Assembly (NCBI GenBank): GCA_964563165.1
Contig: CAZLWA010000102.1
Location: 1 to 46,430 of the forward strand
Direction of reading: 5' to 3'
DNA: 46,430 nucleotides
Origin: CAZLWA01 sp964563165
GTDB lineage: Bacteria > CLD3 > SB21
The notes beneath the pieces were generated by a model, which worked only from the letters and a program-made list of their open reading frames with translations, did no database searches and had not been told where the DNA came from. The position numbers and the translations under genes are program-made. Shown in pieces: positions 7,213 through 13,983 of this stretch (position 1 is its first letter; each line of letters opens with the position of its first letter).

Positions 7213-8574
7213 ATGCCATTTGACATCAAAGAAATTCTGGAAACCGTCCGCATGACGGAGGTCGAGCATTTCGATATCCGCACGACGACGATGGGCATCA
7301 GTTTGCGCGACTGCGGGCGTGGAAGTGCGCAGGCCACCATTCAGGCGATCTACGACAAGATCTGTAAATACGCGGAAAAGCATGTCGCCACAGCCAAAGA
7401 AGTGGAATTGAAGTACGGCATTTCCATCGCCAACAAACGTATCTCGGTCACGCCGGTCTCCATTCCGTGTGACGGGTTCAGCGTGAGCGAATTTGTGCAG
7501 CTCGCGCGTAAACTAGACGAAGCGGCGGCCCAGGTCGGTGTGGATTTTCTTGCGGGATTTTCCGCGCTCGTGCAAAAAGGATTCACGCATGGCGATAAGA
7601 ACCTGATCGAATCTATTCCGGAGGCGATCGGTACTACGAAGCGCGTGTGTTCGTCGGTCAATGTCGGTTCGACCAAGGCCGGCATCAATATGGACGCGAT
7701 CATTGCCGTCGGAAAAGTCATCAAGGATCTTGCGCAGCGAACCGCTTCGGAAGGAGCGATAGGGTGCGCGAAATTTGTCGTGTTTTGCAATGCCGTGGAG
7801 GATAATCCGTTCGTTGCAGGCGCGTTTCACGGCGTGAGTGAACCGGAAGTCGTGATCAACGTCGGCATCAGCGGACCGGGCGTGGTACTCGATGCGGTTA
7901 AAGAAGCGCCGGGAGCGGATCTGGGAGAATTGGCCGAGGTCATCAAACGCACGACATTTAAGATCACCCGTGCCGGAGAATTGATCGGACGCGAGGTGGC
8001 GAAGATGCAAAACATAGAGTTCGGGATTGTGGACCTGTCATTGGCGCCGACTCCGGCGAAAGGCGACAGCATTGCCGATATTTTGATCGCGATGGGACTT
8101 GAGGATGTCGGCGCATGCGGGACTACGGCCGCTCTGGCGATGCTAAATGACGCCGTGAAAAAAGGCGGTTTGATGGGGTCTTCGTACGTCGGAGGCCTGA
8201 GCGGCGCATTCATTCCGGTGAGCGAAGATCAGGGCATGATCGCGGCGGTAGAAAAAGGCCATTTATCATTGGAAAAATTAGAAGCGATGACGTGCGTCTG
8301 TTCCGTCGGACTCGATATGGTGGCGGTGCCCGGGGATACGCCGTGGGAAACGATCAGCGCGCTCATTGCTGACGAAGCGGCGATCGGTATGATCAATAAT
8401 AAAACCACCGCGGTAAGGATCATTCCGGTTCCGGGAAAATCGGTCGGAGAATCCGTGGATTACGGCGGCCTGCTGGGCAAAGCGCCGATCATGCCGATTC
8501 GAAAATTATCCGCTAAAAAATTTATTTCCCGCGGCGGCCGGATTCCTGCACCCATACAAGGCTTGACGAATTAG
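7213..8574 (+). CDS. PFL family protein (UPF0210/DUF711)
   Basis: This 453-aa protein matches the UPF0210 family of about 450 aa, related in structure to glycyl-radical (pyruvate formate-lyase-like) barrels but with no established reaction. Recognisable segments are EILETVRMTEVEHFDIRT at the N-terminus, DRTxx-like SLRDCGRGSAQ, VNVGISGPGVV, FGIVDLSLAPTPAKGDS and GLSGAFIPVSEDQGM. In many genomes the gene follows a small ACT-domain protein; none is found here. The start is well placed behind a GGAG Shine-Dalgarno. Confidence is high for the family and nil for the function. Confidence 0.9.
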   Translation: MPFDIKEILETVRMTEVEHFDIRTTTMGISLRDCGRGSAQATIQAIYDKICKYAEKHVATAKEVELKYGISIANKRISVTPVSIPCDGFSVSEFVQLARKLDEAAAQVGVDFLAGFSALVQKGFTHGDKNLIESIPEAIGTTKRVCSSVNVGSTKAGINMDAIIAVGKVIKDLAQRTASEGAIGCAKFVVFCNAVEDNPFVAGAFHGVSEPEVVINVGISGPGVVLDAVKEAPGADLGELAEVIKRTTFKITRAGELIGREVAKMQNIEFGIVDLSLAPTPAKGDSIADILIAMGLEDVGACGTTAALAMLNDAVKKGGLMGSSYVGGLSGAFIPVSEDQGMIAAVEKGHLSLEKLEAMTCVCSVGLDMVAVPGDTPWETISALIADEAAIGMINNKTTAVRIIPVPGKSVGESVDYGGLLGKAPIMPIRKLSAKKFISRGGRIPAPIQGLTN

Positions 8575-8640
8575 TGAATAGTGGGTAATGAATAGTGAGC
8601 AGTGAATAGTGAGTAGTGAACTCAATGATGAAATGACTCA
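8573..8640. repeat. Heptamer tandem array (AGTGAAT type) starting in the PFL stop codon
   Basis: Seven 7-bp units run from 8573 to 8621 (AGTGAAT, AGTGGGT, AATGAAT, AGTGAGC, AGTGAAT, AGTGAGT, AGTGAAC), followed by looser TCAATGA-type copies to about 8640. The stop codon TAG of the PFL gene (8572-8574) overlaps the first unit. Confidence 0.8.
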
Positions 8641-8661
8641 ATGATTCAATGAATAAATCTT

Positions 8662-8722
8662 ATGGTCGGCCAAACCATTACCTTATAACATCATCGAAAA
8701 GCTCGGCGAGGGCGGCATGGGC
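8662..8722 (+). pseudogene. Relic of a serine/threonine protein kinase N-terminus, frameshifted and truncated
   Basis: An ATG at 8662 begins MVGQTIT and then runs into a stop at 8688. One frame over, the sequence continues YNIIEKLGEGGMG, ending at 8722. Together these give the typical start of bacterial Hanks-type kinases, M-x-G-Q-x-I ... Y-x-I-x-E-x-L-G-E-G-G-M-G, where the glycine-rich loop binds ATP. One extra T explains the frameshift. The match breaks off nine bases before a palindromic repeat element, and nothing kinase-like follows, so this is a dead fragment. Confidence 0.65.
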
Positions 8723-8730
8723 TGGAGATT

Positions 8731-8806
8731 TGGTAGCCGCAAGCTTCAGCTTGCGCAAATGATCGCGAAGAAATATTAATCCGCAGGCTTAAGCCTGCGC
8801 CTACCA
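8731..8806. repeat. Paired-hairpin palindromic element (REP/BIME-like), TGGTAG...CTACCA termini
   Basis: The element starts TGGTAG and ends CTACCA in inverted orientation. Inside are two hairpins: CGCAAGCTTCAGCTTGCG at 8739-8756 and CGCAGGCTTAAGCCTGCG at 8782-8799. This two-hairpin layout is that of REP/BIME-type non-autonomous elements, which in known cases are moved by RAYT (IS200-like Y1) transposases; no such transposase is in the window. It lies at the truncation point of the kinase relic. Confidence 0.75.
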
Positions 8807-8896
8807 GGGATCGAATTATGATCGGCGAATTAAGGGTTGTATGAATACCGTGAAATCATTAAAGTCCTGTTAACCGGTGATCATTAAAGAAAGATT

Positions 8897-9007
8897 ATGC
8901 TGCCGACAAATCGAATCCCCAGCCATCCGGGTGAAATTCTCTTAGAAGAATTTCTTCAGCCTTTAGAGATTTCTCAATTGAGCGTAGCCAGAATCCTCTA
9001 TACATAA
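8897..9007 (+). pseudogene. Truncated HigA-type antitoxin relic (XRE family)
   Basis: A 36-codon frame begins MLPTNRIPSHPGEILLEEFL and continues QPLEISQLSVARIL before stopping. This is the diagnostic N-terminus of HigA antitoxins (R-x-P-x-H-P-G-E-x-L-x-E-x-x-x-x-P-L-x-[IM]-[ST]), which are normally about 95-105 aa with a helix-turn-helix. The frame ends in the middle of the helix-turn-helix region. No HigB toxin is recognisable upstream. Probably a decayed toxin-antitoxin remnant. Confidence 0.7.
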
Positions 9008-9025
9008 ACCCGCCTCAATTTCCGC

Positions 9026-9727
9026 ATGAAAAAATTCTTAATATTTACGTTTTTCTTTTTGTTCTCGAACTGCACGCGTAAGCCCGACGATTGTTCGCTG
9101 GAATTTCTCGGCAAGTCGAGGCGCGCGGTAAAGCTGCGTACGGAAGGCGACGGACGGGACTATCAAAAATTCAATAACGGCGCTCCGATCACAGTGGGGC
9201 AGTGGTACGAACTGGCCGGCTCGTTAGATTCCAAAGTGCCTGAGGATTTTAAGAGGATTTCTGAAAATGAAGCGATGCCGGGCATCGAAACGATCGAAGT
9301 GACTCTGACATGCTGGCTTTTGGCGGCGCGGCTGGAACATTCCGAAGATGGCTTGCATGAAAAGGACAATGATTTTCATCTCGAGGTCAGCGGCGAACCC
9401 CGCTGGGATACGCCGCATGTGATCGTGGAAATTCCGCCCGGCAGTGACTATTGCGACACGCGCCAGCTGATATGGGAGCTGGCGGCAGAAGATTCGAAAA
9501 GAACGGGCCATCTGATGACACGGAATACGCATATTTTCGGCAATCCCGTCCACGTGCTCGTGCGCGGGTATGTTTTTTTCGATAAACCGCATGCCGAGCC
9601 GGCACGGAGAAAAGTTGAGGCATTCTTCCAGGCCAGCGGAGGCCGCGGCATCCGTGCCGATGGCGCCTCGCATGTGCAGGGCATCTGGGAAATTCATCCC
9701 GTGCTGTCGATCGACGTCATTCGTTAA
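9026..9727 (+). CDS. Putative lipoprotein of unknown function
   Basis: The 233-aa product starts MKKFLIFTFFFLFSNC, a short signal peptide ending in a possible lipidated cysteine (C16), although asparagine at -1 is an atypical lipobox. The body contains DNDFHLEVSGEP, VIVEIPPGSDYCD, VRGYVFFDKPH and GIWEIHPVLSI. From memory these recall an uncharacterised secreted family with a D-x-H-L ... VEIP ... G-x-G-F-F-D ... E-[IL]-H-P-V pattern, but I cannot name its activity. It stands alone between a relic-filled gap and gdhA. Confidence 0.7.
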   Translation: MKKFLIFTFFFLFSNCTRKPDDCSLEFLGKSRRAVKLRTEGDGRDYQKFNNGAPITVGQWYELAGSLDSKVPEDFKRISENEAMPGIETIEVTLTCWLLAARLEHSEDGLHEKDNDFHLEVSGEPRWDTPHVIVEIPPGSDYCDTRQLIWELAAEDSKRTGHLMTRNTHIFGNPVHVLVRGYVFFDKPHAEPARRKVEAFFQASGGRGIRADGASHVQGIWEIHPVLSIDVIR

Positions 9728-9733
9728 AAACCA

Positions 9734-9762
9734 ATTGATTTTAATCCCGTTTCTTGATAAAT
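9734..9762 (+). promoter_or_regulatory. Candidate sigma-70-type promoter for gdhA
   Basis: TTGATT (9734-9739) and TAAATT (9757-9762) are separated by exactly 17 bp, about 75 bp upstream of the glutamate dehydrogenase ATG and just after the preceding gene's stop. The -10 element is only a partial match, so this is a weak call. Confidence 0.3.
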
Positions 9763-9837
9763 TTAAAATCACTGTAAGAAATTCGGGATATTCCCATCCT
9801 TAAGAAAATTTGTAGAAAAAAACGCCGGAGAATTTTA

Positions 9838-11127
9838 ATGAGTGAACATAATTATTCTGAGCCTGCACCTATGAAGGCGGGGGACGACAAACCCTTCGAG
9901 TCCATGATGCGGCGGTTCGATATTGCGGCGGACATATTGGAACTGGAGCCGGGCATTTATGATTATTTGAAAACCCCCGAAAAACAGATTATCACGGCGA
10001 TCCCGATCGCCATGGATGACGGATCGATCCAGGTGCTGAAAGGGTACCGGGTCATTCACTCCACCGTGCGCGGACCTTCCAAAGGAGGCATTCGCGTATC
10101 GCAAATGGTTAATTTGAATGAGGTCAAAGCGCTGGCGGCGTGGATGACATGGAAATGCGCTGTAGTCAACATTCCTTTCGGCGGTGCCAAAGGCGGCATC
10201 AAATGCGATCCGTCAAAATTATCGACTGCGCAATACGAAAAACTTATTAGAAGATACACGGCGAATTTATCCGAGATCTTCGGCCCGGACAAAGACGTGC
10301 CCGCTCCGGATGTGAATACCGGCGAACGGGAGATGGGATGGCTCATGGACACGTACAGCATGCACGTACGTCATACCGAAACGGCGGTCGTGACCGGAAA
10401 ACCGATCATTATGGGCGGTTCGCTCGGACGGCGCGAAGCGACAGGGCGCGGAGTCATGTTCGTTACGCTCGCGGCGATGGAAAAATTGAAATTGAACCCG
10501 AAACAAGCTACGGTCGTTGTTCAGGGTTTCGGCAATGTCGGTTCCATTGCAGCGCAACTGATTCAGGAGCAGGGCTGCAAGATCATCGGTATCAGCGACG
10601 TGAGCGGCGCGTATTTTAATAAAAACGGAATTGACGTGAACGACGCGATCGATTATGCGTCAAAACACAAACGATCCTTAACGGGGTACGCCAAAGCGGA
10701 AAAAATTTCCAACGAACAGTTATTGGAACTCGAATGCGATGTGTTAATTCCTGCGGCCCTGGAGGATCAGATCACCCGTCAGAATGCGCCGCGCATCAAG
10801 GCAAAAATTATTTGCGAAGGCGCCAACGGGCCTACTACGGCATTAGCGGATCCCGTGCTGCAGGAAAAAGGCATCATGGTCATTCCGGATATTCTGGCAA
10901 ATGCCGGCGGCGTTACGGTCTCGTATTTTGAATGGGTCCAGGACCGAATGGGCTATTTCTGGGCGGTGGAGGACGTGAACCAGCGGCTGGAACGCATCAT
11001 GAAAGAAAGTTTTCAAGAAGTCTATGCGGCGGCGATGAATCACAAGCAGCCTTTGCGCATCGGCGCGTACGTGCTGGGCATCGACCGCGTGGCGCAGGTT
11101 TTGAAATTGCGCGGCATTTATGCGTGA
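9838..11127 (+). CDS. gdhA: Glutamate dehydrogenase (Glu/Leu/Phe/Val dehydrogenase family)
   Basis: This 429-aa enzyme interconverts glutamate and 2-oxoglutarate plus ammonia in the cytoplasm. The N-terminal domain carries KGGIRVS and PFGGAKGGIKCDP with the catalytic lysine region; the Rossmann domain has VVVQGFGNVGS and later CEGANGPTT and PDILANAGGVTVSYFEW. Length is right for the hexameric NAD(P)-dependent form. Coenzyme preference cannot be read with confidence. A GGAG lies upstream of the ATG. It sits near amino-acid permeases and peptidases, consistent with amino-acid catabolism. Confidence 0.95.
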   Translation: MSEHNYSEPAPMKAGDDKPFESMMRRFDIAADILELEPGIYDYLKTPEKQIITAIPIAMDDGSIQVLKGYRVIHSTVRGPSKGGIRVSQMVNLNEVKALAAWMTWKCAVVNIPFGGAKGGIKCDPSKLSTAQYEKLIRRYTANLSEIFGPDKDVPAPDVNTGEREMGWLMDTYSMHVRHTETAVVTGKPIIMGGSLGRREATGRGVMFVTLAAMEKLKLNPKQATVVVQGFGNVGSIAAQLIQEQGCKIIGISDVSGAYFNKNGIDVNDAIDYASKHKRSLTGYAKAEKISNEQLLELECDVLIPAALEDQITRQNAPRIKAKIICEGANGPTTALADPVLQEKGIMVIPDILANAGGVTVSYFEWVQDRMGYFWAVEDVNQRLERIMKESFQEVYAAAMNHKQPLRIGAYVLGIDRVAQVLKLRGIYA

Positions 11128-11133
11128 GGTTTA

Positions 11134-11164
11134 CCACCAAGACGCTAAGACGCAAAGAGACAAA
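11134..11164. repeat. Short AAGACGCT/AAGACGCA degenerate repeat
   Basis: The stretch after gdhA reads as 8-bp-period units (AAGACGCT, AAGACGCA, AAGAGACA). It resembles the CACGGAGA/ACACAGAG stretch upstream of dnaG. No gene lies between gdhA and the following regulator. Confidence 0.4.
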
Positions 11165-11226
11165 ATTCTTTACTATGGATGTTTTCTATTAATCATTAAG
11201 AACATTTTGCAGTAATAGGATTGATA

Positions 11227-11949
11227 ATGGCTAAGAAGATTCTAATTGTGGACGATAATAAGACGGTGCGGACGCTGCTGAGTATTAATTTGAAAAAAGC
11301 AAAGTACGTGGTGATCGAAGCGAACAACGGCGTGGAGGGATTGGAAATTGTCAACGAACAATTACCGGACCTGGTGATCTCGGACATCCTCATGCCGCAA
11401 ATGGACGGATTTGAATTTTGCCGCCAGGTCCGCGAGACCTCCAGAGTTCCGATGGTGCCCTTCATGTTTTTGACATCGATCGACCAGGTCGCTACGGAAC
11501 TGCGCGGGTTACGCACCGGCGCGGATGATTACCTGATCAAATCGAATATTAAGAAAGAAGAATTGATCGGCAAAGTCAAAACAATGCTCAATAAGGCGAG
11601 CGAGATCAAGCAGGTCGAACAGGAGATCCAGGACGGTTTGTACGGCAAATTCAGCGATCTGAGTCTTGTGGACGTTCTCCAGCTGCTCATTATGAATAAA
11701 AAGACAGGTATCCTCACGATCACCCGTGACGGCGATAAAGCGGAATTATTTTTTGACGACGGAAAAGTTCTCCATGCGGAATACAAACAATTTGTCGGCG
11801 AAGAAGCGGTTTATAATTTAGGTGAATGGAAAGACGGCGTGTTTCGTTTTGAGACCACGGCGGTTGCCGTCACCCCTACGATTCACACCGCCACGATGAA
11901 CGTGCTGATGGAATATTGCCGTGTGACCGACGAAAAGAAAAATGTGTAA
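11227..11949 (+). CDS. Response regulator, REC domain plus PATAN (DUF4388) domain
   Basis: The 240-aa protein has an N-terminal receiver with the acidic pair D9-D10, phosphoacceptor D53 (ISDILMP), T83 and K105, so it should accept phosphate. After a short linker comes a DUF4388/PATAN domain, visible as QDGLYGKFSDLSLVDVLQLL, KKTGILTITRDG and AELFFDDGKVLHAEY. PATAN domains occur in PatA-type regulators and are thought to mediate protein contacts, not DNA binding. The ATG at 11227 (AGGA 6-7 nt upstream) is preferred to the in-frame TTG at 11221. It is the first of three consecutive related genes. Confidence 0.9.
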   Translation: MAKKILIVDDNKTVRTLLSINLKKAKYVVIEANNGVEGLEIVNEQLPDLVISDILMPQMDGFEFCRQVRETSRVPMVPFMFLTSIDQVATELRGLRTGADDYLIKSNIKKEELIGKVKTMLNKASEIKQVEQEIQDGLYGKFSDLSLVDVLQLLIMNKKTGILTITRDGDKAELFFDDGKVLHAEYKQFVGEEAVYNLGEWKDGVFRFETTAVAVTPTIHTATMNVLMEYCRVTDEKKNV

Positions 11950-12046
11950 TCGTTCTACTTTCCATTTCACGGTTAATATGAAACAACAAGACCGGGCAGC
12001 ATCAAACTCAATCAAGTTTTTCAAGTGAATTTAGCGGAACGGGAAA

Positions 12047-12775
12047 ATGGAAACTAAAAAAACCTCTTGTAAACTTTTGTTGGTCGATGCGGACGACGCT
12101 ACGCGGGCGCTGCTGAAGGGAAATCTTGAAAAAGAGGATTATACGGTCTTCGACACGCACGACGGCCATATCGGACTGGAAATCGCGAATCGCGAGAAAC
12201 CGGATCTCATCATCAGCGACATTTTTATGCCGGCGATGAACGGATTTGAGTTTTGCCAGCGTCTCCGCGATACGTCGGTGATCCCCACGGTTCCGTTTAT
12301 TTTTTTTACGGCGATTGACGACATGCTTACCGAGATTCGCGGTTTCCGTGCGGGTGCGAACGATTATCTCGTAAAGCGCAATACGAAACGGCAGGAATTA
12401 CTTTTGCGCATTGAGAGCATGGTAAGGCATGTCAACGCCTTTGAAAAAGAAAAAGCGACGCTGCGGGAAGGCCTGTTGGGTAAGTTAGGCGACGTCAGCG
12501 TGATCGATATTTTGCAGTTACTCAGCAATACGATGAAGACTGGCAATTTGCTCATTTCCGACGGCACGTTGGAAGGGAATGTGTATTTTATGAAAGGCCG
12601 TATATTTAACGCAGAACTCGGAAGCGTCAAAGGGGAAGACGCGATTTACGATATGATCTATTGGGAGGACGGATTTTTCCGGTTCAGCCAGGGTGAAATT
12701 CCGCGCCAGGATATTATTGCCGCTCCGACGAATAAGATCATCAGCAAGTGCCAGCGCCTTCTCGGGAAAGGTTAG
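12047..12775 (+). CDS. Response regulator, REC plus PATAN (DUF4388), altered acidic pocket
   Basis: This 242-aa paralogue of the preceding regulator shares DGHIGLEIANREKPDLIISD, FMPAMNGFEFCQRLRDTS and the C-terminal PATAN segment (LLGKLGDVSVIDILQLL, KTGNLLISDG, GNVYFMKGRIFNAE). The phosphoacceptor D58 and lysine of LVKRN are present, but the second residue of the acidic pair is alanine (LLVDADD, A15), with an aspartate shifted one place. Mg2+ binding, and hence phosphorylation, may be altered. It most likely arose by tandem duplication. Confidence 0.9.
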   Translation: METKKTSCKLLLVDADDATRALLKGNLEKEDYTVFDTHDGHIGLEIANREKPDLIISDIFMPAMNGFEFCQRLRDTSVIPTVPFIFFTAIDDMLTEIRGFRAGANDYLVKRNTKRQELLLRIESMVRHVNAFEKEKATLREGLLGKLGDVSVIDILQLLSNTMKTGNLLISDGTLEGNVYFMKGRIFNAELGSVKGEDAIYDMIYWEDGFFRFSQGEIPRQDIIAAPTNKIISKCQRLLGKG

Positions 12776-12855
12776 CCTGTAAGGCCTGCCGAACCGGGTA
12801 TCTATTGAGTCATTCTTTCTTTTAAAACAAATTTTTTTACATCGCGGGATCTTCT

Positions 12856-13926
12856 ATGGCTAACAAAGATAAGGTTTTGATCGTCGACGACGAATTTGAT
12901 GCCATGGAACCGCTCATGAAGACTTTGGAGCATGAAGGCTATGAAGTACATTACGCACCGGACGGTGCGCAAGGGCTGGAAATGGTGAATCGGTTTCAAT
13001 TCAATTTGATTTTACTGGACATTATGATGCCGGTGCTGAACGGGTATGAAGTGATAAAGAAGCTGCAGGCGAATGAAGAGACGGCCTATATTCCGGTGAT
13101 CGTCGTAACCGGACATTTCGATGCGGAAGAAATAGTAAAGGGGCTGGAATCCGGCGCGGTAGACGCGATCAGCAAGCCGTTTCATATTTCGGAAGTCATG
13201 ATGCGCGGAAAAATTCGCATTGCGGAAGCGAAATTGAAGCGGCGCTACACGCCGATGACGCATTTTTTCACGGAAGCCCAGGAGAAAGAGAACAGCCGCC
13301 GCACGGGCGTGTTTGAATTCTACGATCGCAACAAAACCATCATCGGAGACATTTACATCGAAGAGGGCAAAGTCGTTTACGCGACGAGCAAAGACGCGAT
13401 CAAAGAAGACGCGTTTCTCCAGTTAGCATCCCTGCGCGAAGGGACGTATATGTTTCAGGACAATATGCGCCCGCCGACCAAAACCCTGTCGGCGACTATC
13501 ACGAGTTTGATCCTGGAAGCGTCGCAGATCATCGATGAACTGGATACAAAAGAAATTCGGGATGCGACGATGAAACGCGTATTGGTGATCGATCGAGACC
13601 GCATCCCGCGGATCCTTGCCAGTCGTGCGTTAAAAGCAGCGGGCTACGGTACGATGGTGACGAGTGCAGACGAGATAACACAAGAAACGCTCCTCAAATA
13701 CGACCCCGACGTGGTGATCGTGGATTATGCCGACTGCAGGCCTATTTTGGAAAAAATCAAAGTATCCGCCGGAAAAAAATTTCCCGTCATCGTCTACGGG
13801 GACGAAGAAAACGTGAAAGAAATTTCCGGCCTCCACCAAATCGGCGAGCATTCCATTGAGGCCGTCGTCGCGAAAACCCAACTTGATCAAACGCTGGCGC
13901 ACGCCGTATTTGAAGTACTGAAATAA
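12856..13926 (+). CDS. Three-part regulator: REC, PATAN-like middle, C-terminal degenerate receiver
   Basis: The 356-aa protein starts with a full receiver (VLIVDDEFD, D11-D12; LILLDIMMP, D55; VVTGH; ISKPFH). Residues about 140-240 contain a divergent PATAN-type segment (RTGVFEFYD, GDIYIEEGKVVYATSKD, EDAFLQLASLREGTYMF). Residues about 247-356 look like a second receiver: KRVLVIDRDRI, then DPDVVIVDYADC and PVIVYGDEE, but with an altered acidic pair and phosphorylation loop. The layout suggests an input receiver linked through an interaction module to a pseudo-receiver. It is the last of the three REC-PATAN genes and precedes the PrmA-Ppx fusion. Confidence 0.85.
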   Translation: MANKDKVLIVDDEFDAMEPLMKTLEHEGYEVHYAPDGAQGLEMVNRFQFNLILLDIMMPVLNGYEVIKKLQANEETAYIPVIVVTGHFDAEEIVKGLESGAVDAISKPFHISEVMMRGKIRIAEAKLKRRYTPMTHFFTEAQEKENSRRTGVFEFYDRNKTIIGDIYIEEGKVVYATSKDAIKEDAFLQLASLREGTYMFQDNMRPPTKTLSATITSLILEASQIIDELDTKEIRDATMKRVLVIDRDRIPRILASRALKAAGYGTMVTSADEITQETLLKYDPDVVIVDYADCRPILEKIKVSAGKKFPVIVYGDEENVKEISGLHQIGEHSIEAVVAKTQLDQTLAHAVFEVLK

Positions 13927-13983
13927 CTCACAAGACTTGTCAGCGGCCGCCGCTTCAGGGTAGCCTCTAAATACATTTTTCCG

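Noticed and set aside
8821..8890. Possible HigB toxin remnant upstream of the HigA relic
   Set aside because: A short frame reading LYEYREIIKVLLTGDH exists, but it does not match the HigB C-terminus well enough to claim.
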